DNA of 64,000 bases from Rhodanobacter denitrificans (lineage in GTDB: Bacteria; Pseudomonadota; Gammaproteobacteria; Xanthomonadales; Rhodanobacteraceae). The DNA lies in assembly GCF_003335105.1 (NCBI RefSeq), contig NZ_QFWQ01000010.1, forward strand, positions 1-64,000, given 5' to 3'. The stretch's first letter is position 1. Each line of letters opens with the position of its first letter. The translations under genes were made by a program, and so were the position numbers. Below, in pieces: positions 7,963-16,147 of this stretch. The notes under the pieces were generated by a model. It saw only the letters and a list, made by a program, of their open reading frames with translations, was not told the DNA's origin and did no database searches.

Positions 7963-9666
7963 TTATCCCGGCGGCCGCACGGCGCCGTCCGGGCCGGCGC
8001 CGAGGCTGAAGCACAGCCGGCTGTCGCAGCCGCCGTCGGGCCGCAGCTGCTGCTGCCGCCCGTCAGGGTTGTCTTCGGTCTTGATCTTGCGCTTGTGCAG
8101 CTCCAGCACCAGCGGGGTCAGTTCGCTGATGCGCGCCTGGATGCGCGCCCGCGCGTAGTAGTCCAGGTCGTCGCGCTTGAGCAGCCGCTTGAGCTGTTCC
8201 ATCGCGTCGAACGGCCGGCCGGAGTAGTAGCTGGCATCGGCGAACGCCTCGCCGGCGCGCACGCTGTCGCCGGCCTTCTCGCTGGCGCGGGCGTAGGCGC
8301 TGTAGACCTCGGGCTCGCTGGCATCGTCCAGCAGCGGACGCAGCAGGTTCGCGGCGAGGCTGGCCTGCGCCTTGTCGCCGCCGGCGGTAAGCGCCTTGGC
8401 GTAGGCGAGCGCGACGGCACGGTTGCGCGGCGACTGGGTATTGAGCTCGGTATACATCGCCAGCGCCGCGGCGTGCTGCCCGGCCTGCAGGCGGGCGTCG
8501 GCCAGCGCCAGCTTCAGGATCAGGTTGTCCGGATGGGACTGCAGCAGCGGCTGCAACTCCCCGGCCGCGATGGCGCCGCGCCCGCTGCGGGTAAGCGCCA
8601 GGGCGTAGCCGTAGCGGTTCGCCGGCGTGTCGAAATCGGGGCGGGACTGCAGGCTGGCGCTGTAGTAGGTGGCCAGCTTGGTCGCGTCGCCGGCCAGCAC
8701 GCGCACGCGCTCGCGCATCAGCGCGTAGGTGTCGAGGCCGCCGCGCACCGACGGCCGCAGCAGGGTGGCGGGATCCTTCACGAACGCGATCGGAGCTGTG
8801 CTTTTCTCCCACTGCAGCTTGTCCATGGCGGTGCCGGACGGGCGCAGCTTCTGCGCCGCGGCCAGTGCGCCGGCGCGCGCCTTGGCATCGCTGATGCGCA
8901 TCGTCGTCACCGGGTGCGTCTGCAGCAGGGCCGGCACGTCCTCGCCGCCGGCGCCGGCACTCATCGCGTCCTGCATGCGCTGGAAGAAGCCGGCCATCGC
9001 GTTCGGGTCGAAGCCGGCCTTGGCCAGCGTCTGGATACCCACGCGATCGGCCTCGATCTCGTCCTTGCGGGTGAAGTTGATCGACTTCTGCGCGATCAGC
9101 CCCTGGCCGCCGGCCAGCACCGCCATCGGCGCGTCGCCGCCGTGGCCGCCGGCGCCGGCGACGATCGCGCCCAGCAGCACCAGCGCCATCAGCGGCGCGT
9201 CCTTTCTGGAATCCTCGAACGCGCGCTGCAGGTGGTTCTGGGTGATGTGGCCGATCTCGTGGGCGATCACGCCGGCCAGCTCGCTCTCGTCCCGGGTGAT
9301 CGTCATCAGCCCGGCGTTTACCGCGATGTAGCCGCCGGGCGCGGCGAACGCGTTGATCTCCTGGTCCTTGACGACGAAGAACGTGAAGTGCTCTTTCGGC
9401 TTGTCGCTGCTGGCGGCCAGCCGGTAGCCGAGGTCGTTGATGTAGTCGTCCAGCAGCGGGTCGTCCACCACCATGTCCAGGGCGCGCATCTGGCGCAGCA
9501 TCGAGGCACCGTAGTCCTGCGCCTCCTGCGGCGAGATCAGCGCGTTGGCCGAGCTGCCCAGGTCGGGCAGGCGCACGTTGTCCTGGGCGCCGGCGGCGCA
9601 GGCCAGCGCGGCGGTGATCAGCGCCGTCAGCAGGCGCGGGATGGGGCGTCGTGGTGCCATGGTCAT
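7963..9666 (-). CDS. M48 metalloprotease with TPR tail (BepA-like)
   Basis: The protein has 567 aa. A signal peptide (LLTALITAALACAAGAQ) precedes the M48 zinc protease domain. HEIGH (in GVIAHEIGHITQNHL) and the downstream EADRVGI supply the zinc ligands. The C-terminal half, from about residue 300, is helical and Ala/Leu-rich with tetratricopeptide-like repeats. This architecture matches BepA (YfgC), a periplasmic protease and chaperone that monitors LptD and BAM assembly. ATG at 9666 is used; a second ATG lies two codons on. grxC lies divergently across a 126-bp gap. A BepA role is inferred from domain order. Confidence 0.88.
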   Translation of the reverse strand: MTMAPRRPIPRLLTALITAALACAAGAQDNVRLPDLGSSANALISPQEAQDYGASMLRQMRALDMVVDDPLLDDYINDLGYRLAASSDKPKEHFTFFVVKDQEINAFAAPGGYIAVNAGLMTITRDESELAGVIAHEIGHITQNHLQRAFEDSRKDAPLMALVLLGAIVAGAGGHGGDAPMAVLAGGQGLIAQKSINFTRKDEIEADRVGIQTLAKAGFDPNAMAGFFQRMQDAMSAGAGGEDVPALLQTHPVTTMRISDAKARAGALAAAQKLRPSGTAMDKLQWEKSTAPIAFVKDPATLLRPSVRGGLDTYALMRERVRVLAGDATKLATYYSASLQSRPDFDTPANRYGYALALTRSGRGAIAAGELQPLLQSHPDNLILKLALADARLQAGQHAAALAMYTELNTQSPRNRAVALAYAKALTAGGDKAQASLAANLLRPLLDDASEPEVYSAYARASEKAGDSVRAGEAFADASYYSGRPFDAMEQLKRLLKRDDLDYYARARIQARISELTPLVLELHKRKIKTEDNPDGRQQQLRPDGGCDSRLCFSLGAGPDGAVRPPG

Positions 9667-9792
9667 AGGTTGGGCGACAATAGCACTGTGACCGCGGTTC
9701 GCCGCATCGGTTCAGCCTGGCCCGGCCGCTTGAGCCGGCAGCGGCGCGGCCCCATGTTCTGTTGGTCTTTTCCCATGCAGCGGAGTGTCGTG

Positions 9793-10056
9793 ATGTCCAA
9801 GATCGAGGTCTATTCCACCGCGGTATGCCCGTACTGCGTGGCGGCCAAGAACCTGCTCAAGTCCAAGGGGCTGGAGTGGACCGAGGTGCGCGTCGATACC
9901 GATCCGGCGCAACGCGACACGATGCTGGCGCGCAGCGGCGGTCGCCGCACCGTGCCGCAGATCTTCATCAACGACGAGCTCGTGGGTGGCTACGACGACC
10001 TGGTTGCCGCCGATCGAAGCGGCAGGCTGGCCGAGTTGCTGGAGCAGGCGGCATGA
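9793..10056 (+). CDS. grxC: Glutaredoxin 3 (GrxC)
   Basis: The protein has 87 aa. It is a small dithiol glutaredoxin with active site CPYC near residue 12 (VYSTAVCPYCVAAK), the cis-Pro loop RTVPQIFIN and the GGYDDL glutathione-binding end. It reduces disulfides and mixed glutathione disulfides in the cytoplasm. The ATG at 9793 gives MSKIEVYST, the normal GrxC beginning. Its stop overlaps the next start in ATGA (10053-10056), so grxC and the CMD-fold gene are translationally coupled. Confidence 0.93.
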   Translation: MSKIEVYSTAVCPYCVAAKNLLKSKGLEWTEVRVDTDPAQRDTMLARSGGRRTVPQIFINDELVGGYDDLVAADRSGRLAELLEQAA

Positions 10057-10439
10057 GCGACAAGCTTGCGGAATTCACCGCGTTCCGCCAGCGCATGAAC
10101 GAGCGCATCCTGGCCGAGGACAACCAGGTCGTGCGGCGCTTCTTCGCGCTGGACACGCAGACCTACAAGGCCGGCGCGCTGGACGTGAAGACCAAGGAGA
10201 TGCTGGGCCTGGTCGCCTCGATGGTGCTGCGCTGCGACGACTGCATCAGCTACCACGTTGCGCAGTGCAAGGACGCCGGCGTGCAGCGCGACGAATTCTT
10301 CGAGGTGTTCAGCGTGGGTCTGGTGGTAGGCGGCTCGATCGTCATCCCGCACCTGCGCCGCGCGGTGGACCTGCTCGACCAGCTCGAGTCGGGTGCCGGG
10401 AACGATCCCGCTGCCTGCAGCGATCACGCCGGAGCGTAG
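10053..10439 (+). CDS. Carboxymuconolactone decarboxylase-fold protein
   Basis: The protein has 128 aa and is mostly helical. The redox-type signature CDDCISYHV is the C-x-x-C-x-x-x-H motif seen in AhpD-like CMD-fold peroxidases. The coupling to grxC by a 4-nt overlap suggests a thiol-redox job, for example peroxide reduction with glutaredoxin as partner. That is inference; the sequence shows only the fold family and cysteines. It is unlike the second CMD gene in the window (11727-12182), which pairs with a sigma factor. Confidence 0.8.
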   Translation: MSDKLAEFTAFRQRMNERILAEDNQVVRRFFALDTQTYKAGALDVKTKEMLGLVASMVLRCDDCISYHVAQCKDAGVQRDEFFEVFSVGLVVGGSIVIPHLRRAVDLLDQLESGAGNDPAACSDHAGA

Positions 10440-10629
10440 CCGCTGCGGTTGCAGGAAGCGCGGCTGGCTGCGGCTTTTTGCAATGCTGCGTGCGAGTATT
10501 TTCAACGCCTTGCAGGGCAATCGCCCTGTTCGCGCGGGGCCTTATCGGCGATAATCGACCGGTTTCGGCGCCTGCGCATCCCCATGTGCACGCGCTGCCT
10601 GCAGCATTCCGTTCCAAGGAGTTACCCCC

Positions 10630-11643
10630 ATGAGCAAGACGATTGCCGTGATCCCCGGCGATGGCATCGGCCCGGAGATCATGACTGCCACGTTGCGCGT
10701 GCTCGACGCGCTGGACTGCGGCCTTTCCTATGACTTCGTCGACGCCGGCATGGTCGCGCTGGAGAAGCACGGTGATCTGCTGCCCAAGGCCACCCTGGAC
10801 AGGATCGCCGAGCACAAGGTGGCGCTGAAGGGTCCGCTGACCACGCCGATCGGCGGCGGCTTCACCTCGGTCAACGTGACCCTGCGCCGCCATTTCGACC
10901 TGTACGCGAACGTGCGCCCGGCGGTGAGCTTCCCCGGCACCAGGTCGCGCTACGAGAACATCGACATCATCACCGTGCGCGAGAACACCGAGGGCGCCTA
11001 CCGCTCCGAGGGGCAGACCCTGTCCGAGGACGGCGAGATCGCCGAGTCGGTCGCGCGCAACACCCGCAAGGGAAGCAGCCGGATCGTGCGCTACGCGTTC
11101 GAGCTGGCGGTGAAGAAGGGCCGCAAGAAGGTCACCGCGGTGCACAAGGCGAATATCCTGAAGACCAGTTCGGGCCTGTTCCTCAACGTGGCGCGCGAGA
11201 TCGCCAGGGAATACCCGCAGATCGAGTTCAACGAGATGATCGTGGACAACACCTGCATGCAACTGGTGATGAATCCGTACCAGTTCGACGTGATCGTCAC
11301 CACGAACCTGTTCGGCGACATCCTCTCGGACCTGTGCGCCGGTCTGGTCGGCGGCCTCGGCCTGGCGCCGGGCGACAACATCGGCGAGGGCGCGGCGATC
11401 TTCGAGGCGGTGCACGGCTCGGCGCCGGACATCGCGGGCAAGGGCATCGCCAACCCGTGCGCGCTGCTGCTGGCCGCGGCCGACATGCTCGACCACCTGG
11501 ACATGGTGGCCAAGGGCGACCGGCTGCGCCAGGCGATCCGCGATACCATGACGAACGACCGCGACAGCGTGACGCCGGACCTGGGCGGCAAGGGCAGCAC
11601 CAGCAGCTTCGCCGACGCGATCGTGAAGCGCCTCGCGGCCTGA
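10630..11643 (+). CDS. NAD-dependent isocitrate dehydrogenase
   Basis: The protein has 337 aa. It belongs to the isocitrate/isopropylmalate dehydrogenase family. Visible motifs are IPGDGIGPEI at the N-terminus, the substrate segment IITVRENTEGAYR, KANILKTSSGLF, and FGDILSDLCAGLVGG with catalytic Asp residues. EAVHGSAPDIAGKGIANP precedes the nucleotide-binding region. RENTEGAYR and the length of about 335 aa fit NAD-dependent isocitrate dehydrogenase of the TCA cycle better than LeuB. A homoisocitrate or tartrate dehydrogenase cannot be excluded from sequence alone. It stands alone, with a strong terminator 18 bp after the stop. Confidence 0.88.
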   Translation: MSKTIAVIPGDGIGPEIMTATLRVLDALDCGLSYDFVDAGMVALEKHGDLLPKATLDRIAEHKVALKGPLTTPIGGGFTSVNVTLRRHFDLYANVRPAVSFPGTRSRYENIDIITVRENTEGAYRSEGQTLSEDGEIAESVARNTRKGSSRIVRYAFELAVKKGRKKVTAVHKANILKTSSGLFLNVAREIAREYPQIEFNEMIVDNTCMQLVMNPYQFDVIVTTNLFGDILSDLCAGLVGGLGLAPGDNIGEGAAIFEAVHGSAPDIAGKGIANPCALLLAAADMLDHLDMVAKGDRLRQAIRDTMTNDRDSVTPDLGGKGSTSSFADAIVKRLAA

Positions 11644-11661
11644 TCCGCGCAGCCGCTGCAG

Positions 11662-11691
11662 AAAAAGCCGCGGGCATGCCCGCGGCTTTTT
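11662..11691. terminator. Bidirectional intrinsic terminator
   Basis: This is a perfect 30-bp palindrome, AAAAAGCCGCGGGC and its complement, with A- and T-tracts at both ends. It lies between the isocitrate dehydrogenase stop (11643) and the convergent AhpD-like gene (stop at 11727). It should terminate both. Confidence 0.9.
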
Positions 11692-11726
11692 CATTGGGCC
11701 GAGGTGAGCCGGCTGCTACCCGCGTT

Positions 11727-12182
11727 TCAATGCTTGGCCGGCTTGTAGCTGCCCACGTCGGCTTGCGACGGGATGGCGATGCGGTTCCAGCTATTGATCG
11801 CGATCACGGCCATGTTGAGGTCGATCAGTTCCTCCTCGCTGAAGTGGACGCGGGCCTCCGTGTAGACCTGATCGGGCACGCCGTGGATCGGGTCGAGCCG
11901 GGTCACCGCCTCGCACCAGGCCAGCGCGGCACGTTCGCGGGCGCTGTAGAACGGCGCTTCGCGCCAGGCCTGCAGCAGGTACAGGCGTTGCTCGGTCTCA
12001 CCGGCGGCGCGGGCGTCCTTGCTGTGCATGTCCAGGCAGTAGGCGCAGCCGTTGAGCTGCGAGACGCGCATCTGCACCAGTTCGATCAGGTTTTGTCCGA
12101 GGCCGGAGTTCCTGACGTATTCGCCCAGGGCAAACAGTGGCTTCACGGCGTCGAGGCGTTTGTTGACGTTGAAACGGGGCAT
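11727..12182 (-). CDS. AhpD-like carboxymuconolactone decarboxylase protein
   Basis: The protein has 151 aa. CMD fold with the redox motif CAYCLDMHSKDA near residue 48, as in AhpD-type peroxidases. It follows the ECF41-type sigma factor by 37 bp on the same strand. Families of this kind (CMD proteins, oxidoreductases, epimerases) are the usual neighbours and presumed targets of ECF41 sigma factors. The inferred role is a small thiol-dependent peroxidase or decarboxylase under control of that sigma factor; the physiological substrate is unknown. ATG at 12182 is the clear start. Confidence 0.85.
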   Translation of the reverse strand: MPRFNVNKRLDAVKPLFALGEYVRNSGLGQNLIELVQMRVSQLNGCAYCLDMHSKDARAAGETEQRLYLLQAWREAPFYSARERAALAWCEAVTRLDPIHGVPDQVYTEARVHFSEEELIDLNMAVIAINSWNRIAIPSQADVGSYKPAKH

Positions 12183-12219
12183 GGGGTTTTCCTTGCAGTG
12201 TGCGGCCGGGATTGGCCAT

Positions 12220-13122
12220 TCAATGCACGGACGTGGGCGCTGCCGATTTCGTGACGGCCGCCAGCCGGGCCAGTTTGGCGGGGTGGCGCAGCGCGTGCAC
12301 GGCGGTGATGCGTTCGCCGTCGTCGTCGATCCAGCTGGCCGAGATCAGCGTGTCGCCCTGCCAGCTGAGCAGGGCGGGCATGCCGTTGAGCTGGCGGATC
12401 TCGTGGCGCACGCCGTGGCGTTGTTGTTGCAACGCGATCTGCATGTACAGCCGGGCCAGCCGTTCGGCGCCATGCAGCGGGTGCAGGACGGCCCGCGCCA
12501 AGCCACCGCCATCGGAAACGCTCATGGCGTCCTCGGCGAAGAGGGCGCGCAGCGTGGGCATGTCGGGTTGCTGCAGCGCCCGCACGAAGCGTTCTAGCAG
12601 GCGGCGTTGCGTGCCGGTGTCCGGCAGCGGCTGGCGCGGCCTGTCCCCGCGCAACCGTTGCTTTGCGCGGTGCACGCGCTGGCGGCAGGCGTCCTCGGTG
12701 ATCTCCAGCATCGCGGCCGCTTCGGCGTGGCTGTAGTCGAACACCTCGCGCAGCAGGAAGGCGGCGCGTTCCTCCGCGTTCAGACGCTCCAGCAGCAACA
12801 GGAAGGTGAGGGTGAGACTTTCGGCTCGCTCCAGTTGCGCCTCCGGTTGATCGGCGTCGACGGTCAGCGGCTCCGGCAGCCACGGACCGGAGTAGTGCGA
12901 GCGCTCGATCTTGGCGCGGCGCAGCCGATCCAGCGCGATGCGTGTGGTCACGGTGACCAGCCACGCCTCCGGGTCGTCCAGTGCGCCGGTGCCCTGTTTA
13001 TGCCAGCGCAGCCACGCGTCGTGCAGCACGTCCTCGGCGTCGCTGGGCGTGCCCAGCATGCGGTAGGCCAGGCCGAACAGGCGCTGACGGTATTGCTGGA
13101 AAAGGGCGGTCTGCGCGTCCAT
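12220..13122 (-). CDS. ECF41-type sigma factor with SnoaL-like tail
   Basis: The protein has 300 aa. Sigma region 2 is at about residues 7-75 (FQQYRQRLFGLAYRML, DAEDVLHDAWLRW). The linker carries GPWLPEPL, and region 4 is near residues 110-160 (LREVFDYSHAEAAAML). The C-terminal 130 residues form a SnoaL-like domain containing DGGG and a late HPAKL. WLPEPL, DGGG and an N-P-D-K-L-like end are the signatures of ECF41. In that group the fused tail regulates sigma activity in place of an anti-sigma factor. HPAKL departs from the usual NPDKL. The AhpD-like gene follows directly and is the likely target. Confidence 0.9.
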   Translation of the reverse strand: MDAQTALFQQYRQRLFGLAYRMLGTPSDAEDVLHDAWLRWHKQGTGALDDPEAWLVTVTTRIALDRLRRAKIERSHYSGPWLPEPLTVDADQPEAQLERAESLTLTFLLLLERLNAEERAAFLLREVFDYSHAEAAAMLEITEDACRQRVHRAKQRLRGDRPRQPLPDTGTQRRLLERFVRALQQPDMPTLRALFAEDAMSVSDGGGLARAVLHPLHGAERLARLYMQIALQQQRHGVRHEIRQLNGMPALLSWQGDTLISASWIDDDGERITAVHALRHPAKLARLAAVTKSAAPTSVH

Positions 13123-13150
13123 GAAACGCTCCGGGAGTTGACCCAGCCAG

Positions 13151-13177
13151 GACGCGCTGCTGCCGCGAAACGTGACT
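13151..13177 (-). promoter_or_regulatory. Predicted ECF41 autoregulatory promoter
   Basis: On the minus strand AGTCACG (13177-13171) is followed by exactly 16 nt and CGTC (13154-13151), 28 nt before the sigma ATG. The published ECF41 promoter pattern is TGTCACA-N16-CGTC; this site differs at the first and last base of the -35. It overlaps the last bases of no gene but abuts the end of the LpxO-like gene (13180). Confidence 0.6.
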
Positions 13178-13179
13178 GC

Positions 13180-14136
13180 CTAGCGGAAGATCGGCCACGG
13201 TGCCAGGAAGATCAGCCAGATCAACAGCAGGATGCCCAAGTACTTGCCGGCCTTGTACAGCTTCCTGTGACGGCTCTTGAACGCGGCCTTCCACGCGTGC
13301 CCGGCGCCCTTGCGGCGCCGGCTGAGCGCATACAGGCGGTTGACGAAACCGGTCTTCTCGGCGTTGCCTTCGGTGTTCGGCGAGGCGGTGATGCGGCCCA
13401 TGAAGGCGCCGACGCGATGGTTGATCGCGCTCATCCAGCGCGTGCGCAGCGGGCGCTCCACGTCGGCGAACAGGATCACCCTGGTCTGGTCGGTCTTGTT
13501 CTCCACCCAGTGCACGTAGGTTTCGTCGAACACCACGTCCTTGCCGTCGCCCCAGGCGTGCTCCTCGCCGTCGACGAAGATGCGGCAGTCGCGCGAGTTC
13601 GGCGTGATCAGGCCCAGGTGGTAGCGCAGCGAGCCGGCGAACGGGTCGCGGTGCGGGTTGAGTTTGCTGTTCGGCGCCAGCGTGGCGAACATCGCCGCCT
13701 TGATGCTGGGGATGGATTTCAGGAGCGCCACCGTCTGCGGGCACAGCGCCTCGGCCGAGGCCAGCGGCTCGCCGTACCACTTGAGATAAAAGCGCTTCCA
13801 GCCCTGCTTGAAGAAGCTGTTGAAGCTGGCGTCGTCGTTCTTCGCCGCGGCGCGGATGTGGCCCTCGTCGAACAGCGACAGCGCTTCCGCGCGGATGGTC
13901 TGCCAGTTCGCCTGCAATAGATCCAGTTGCGGGAAGCCGCGGCGATCGAGGATCGGTCGGGCCGGCACCGCCGAGAACGCGTACATCAGCAGGTTATACG
14001 GCGCGAACACCGCCGAGTGGTCGACCAGCTGGCGGTCGAAGCGCAACCGCACGCGGCCACGCAGGTGCACCAGCAGCACGCACAGCGCGAAGAAGGCGAA
14101 CAGGGCCAGCAGGATGAGGCGGGGGGCGAGGCTCAT
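13180..14136 (-). CDS. Aspartyl/asparaginyl beta-hydroxylase-like (LpxO-type)
   Basis: The protein has 318 aa. It has hydrophobic segments at both ends (LILLALFAFFALCVLLVHL and YLGILLLIWLIFLAPWPIF) and a central non-heme iron, 2-oxoglutarate-dependent dioxygenase domain of the Asp/Asn hydroxylase family. NPHRDPFAGSLRYHLGL and FDETYVHWVENKTDQTR supply the iron-binding His residues. LpxO enzymes of this family hydroxylate a secondary acyl chain of lipid A at the inner membrane, and the membrane anchors favour that over peptide hydroxylation. The ATG at 14136 is preferred to an upstream TTG. The substrate is inferred. Confidence 0.82.
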   Translation of the reverse strand: MSLAPRLILLALFAFFALCVLLVHLRGRVRLRFDRQLVDHSAVFAPYNLLMYAFSAVPARPILDRRGFPQLDLLQANWQTIRAEALSLFDEGHIRAAAKNDDASFNSFFKQGWKRFYLKWYGEPLASAEALCPQTVALLKSIPSIKAAMFATLAPNSKLNPHRDPFAGSLRYHLGLITPNSRDCRIFVDGEEHAWGDGKDVVFDETYVHWVENKTDQTRVILFADVERPLRTRWMSAINHRVGAFMGRITASPNTEGNAEKTGFVNRLYALSRRRKGAGHAWKAAFKSRHRKLYKAGKYLGILLLIWLIFLAPWPIFR

Positions 14137-14199
14137 GGTCGGTGCGTGCAACCGTGGAATGACTGTCGGCCAGACATTCTACTCGCTTGGCCGCCGCCG

Positions 14200-15306
14200 C
14201 TATCGCGAGGCTGCCGCGGCCTTCATCTGCTGTTCCCGGGTCAACTCGACGTGGCGCTGCGGGCTGACCGGTTCGGATATGGGCACGGCGACCGCGCCCT
14301 TGTGGCGCAGCGCGGCGATCATGTTGGCGGCGGGATAGCGGCCGGCGGCGAGAGCGGCCGAATCGAGCGCCTGCACGTGGTCGATCCAGGCGCGGTCCGC
14401 GGCCTGCTGCGGGTCGAAGTTGAAACCGATCCGCCGTTCGACGAACGGCACGATGGCGCCGCCGAAACTGAAGAACAGCTCGAAATCGAACTCCGCCAGC
14501 AGGCAGCCCACGATGTCCTGCGCGCGCACGCCCTCGTTCGAATACGCGGCGTGGTTGACCGGTCGGTAGCGCTCCGGTGCGGTGTTGAAATGGCGGTCGT
14601 GGCGCTGGCCGGGCGGCAGGGTTGTCCACGCTTGCTGCACCAGGCGTTCCACGTCCGGCCACAGCTGGTGGCCGTTGCGGCCGACGATGTCGGAGCTGAG
14701 CAGCACGCCCCGCGTCGCGAGCGAGCGGCGCAGCGAGCGGCAGAACGTCTCCAGCTCGGTGACGTGGTGGAAGAACTGGTTGACGATGATCGCGTCCTGC
14801 CCGGGCAGGTCGAACGGCTGGTTGCAGTCGCGCACCTCGAACGCCATCGCCGCGGCAACGCCGTGCTCCTTCGCCATGGCCTCGGCGCGATGCAACAGGG
14901 CGCGGTTGAAGTCGAGGCAGGTGATCCGTGCCGGGATGCCGTCGGCCTGCAACCGGGCGGCCAGTTCGATCTCCATGCCGCAGGCGCCGGCACCGGCACT
15001 GAGCACGCGCACCGGCCGGCGTTCGTCGGCCGCTCGACGGCGCACATGGTCGAGAAAGAAGCCTTCCGGCGAACCGATGCCGAGCCGCTGCGCATCGGGC
15101 GCCAGGAAGCGTCCCGACCAGTAGCCGAAGATCGGCGGCAGCGTTTCGCCCTGGTATTGCGGGGTGGCGCTGAACGCGACGCGTTCGGCCATGGCGAGCA
15201 GCCGGCGGCTCGCCGGCGCCGGCAGCGAGCGCGCCAGCAGCGCAATGGCGCGCTTGGCGGGCAGCCGGTGGCGGTAGGCAAAATCTTTCAGCTGACGGGA
15301 AAGCAT
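14200..15306 (-). CDS. SAM-dependent methyltransferase, class I-like
   Basis: The protein has 368 aa. An N-terminal region of about 90 residues precedes a Rossmann methyltransferase core. The SAM loop is VRVLSAGAGACGMEIE, followed by an acidic strand end ITCLDFN and by DAIIVNQFFHHV. The C-terminal part is unassigned. It resembles extracellular-factor-type methyltransferases of Xanthomonadales, but I do not recognise the substrate. The ATG at 15306 gives MLSRQLKDF. The gene is 63 nt upstream of the LpxO-like gene on the same strand and might share its transcript. Confidence 0.75.
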   Translation of the reverse strand: MLSRQLKDFAYRHRLPAKRAIALLARSLPAPASRRLLAMAERVAFSATPQYQGETLPPIFGYWSGRFLAPDAQRLGIGSPEGFFLDHVRRRAADERRPVRVLSAGAGACGMEIELAARLQADGIPARITCLDFNRALLHRAEAMAKEHGVAAAMAFEVRDCNQPFDLPGQDAIIVNQFFHHVTELETFCRSLRRSLATRGVLLSSDIVGRNGHQLWPDVERLVQQAWTTLPPGQRHDRHFNTAPERYRPVNHAAYSNEGVRAQDIVGCLLAEFDFELFFSFGGAIVPFVERRIGFNFDPQQAADRAWIDHVQALDSAALAAGRYPAANMIAALRHKGAVAVPISEPVSPQRHVELTREQQMKAAAASR

Positions 15307-15344
15307 CGTCGGGGATGGCTCGGATGACGGGGCAGGCGGATAAT

Positions 15345-16115
15345 TCAGTGCCGCAGCACGTGGACGTCGCCGCCGCCGGGTCGGTAGCTGCGCCGCAAGG
15401 CACGATCCACGTAGGCTACCGCACGCCGCACGGCCGAGCGCGGCGATCGGCCCTGCGCGAGTTCGGCGGCGATCGCCGCGGCCAGCGTGCAGCCGGTGCC
15501 GTGGCCCTCCAGCGGCAACCGTGGGTGGCGCAGTTCCAGCACGCCGCGCGCGTCGTAGTAACGGTCCACCACTTCGGCGCCATCGGCATGGCCGCCCTTG
15601 AGCAGCACGCCGGCGGCGCCCAGCCCGAGCAGGGCCGCGCCGGCGGCGTCGCACTCTGCCGGGGTCCTGATCGGGCGACCGAGCAGCGCCTCGGCCTCGG
15701 GCAGGTTCGGGGTGAGCACGTCGGCCAGCGGGATCAGTTCGCCGGCCAGAATGTCGACGGCCTGCTCGTCCAGCAGGCGGGCGCCGCTGGTGGCGATCAT
15801 CACCGGGTCGACCACCAGCCAGGCCGGCTTGCGCGCGGCCATCTCTCGCGCCACCAGCCGGGTGACGGCGGCGCTGCCGAGCATGCCGGTCTTCACGGCG
15901 GCGACCGGAAAATCGCCGAACACGGCAGCGAGCTGGCTGCGCACGTGGGCCAGCGGCACCGCGTGCACGGCATTGACGCCGCAGGTATTTTGCGAGGTGA
16001 TCGCGGTGATCGCGGAAAGCCCGTGCACGCCATGGGCGTGGAAGGTTTTCAGATCCGCCTGGATGCCCGCGCCGCCGCCGGAGTCGGAGCCGGCGATGGT
16101 GAGGGCGCAGGGCAC
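15345..16115 (-). CDS. thiD: Hydroxymethylpyrimidine (phosphate) kinase ThiD
   Basis: The protein has 256 aa. This ribokinase-fold enzyme phosphorylates hydroxymethylpyrimidine phosphate for thiamine synthesis. It starts PCALTIAGSDSGGGAGIQADLK, the classic ThiD beginning. VVDPVMIATSG, VLLKGGHADG and the catalytic anion-hole motif GHGTGCTLAAAIAAEL follow. A GTG at 16115 with GGAG 8 nt upstream is chosen; a TTG at 16151 overlapping the phoH stop would add 12 residues. It is 32 nt behind phoH on the same strand. Confidence 0.93.
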   Translation of the reverse strand: MPCALTIAGSDSGGGAGIQADLKTFHAHGVHGLSAITAITSQNTCGVNAVHAVPLAHVRSQLAAVFGDFPVAAVKTGMLGSAAVTRLVAREMAARKPAWLVVDPVMIATSGARLLDEQAVDILAGELIPLADVLTPNLPEAEALLGRPIRTPAECDAAGAALLGLGAAGVLLKGGHADGAEVVDRYYDARGVLELRHPRLPLEGHGTGCTLAAAIAAELAQGRSPRSAVRRAVAYVDRALRRSYRPGGGDVHVLRH

Positions 16116-16147
16116 CGACGCCGCTCCGGCGCCTTTTCGCGTTCCGT

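Noticed and set aside
8095-9792. Long upstream extension of the grxC frame
   Set aside because: It is antisense to the M48/TPR protease gene; glutaredoxin begins at 9793 with normal length.
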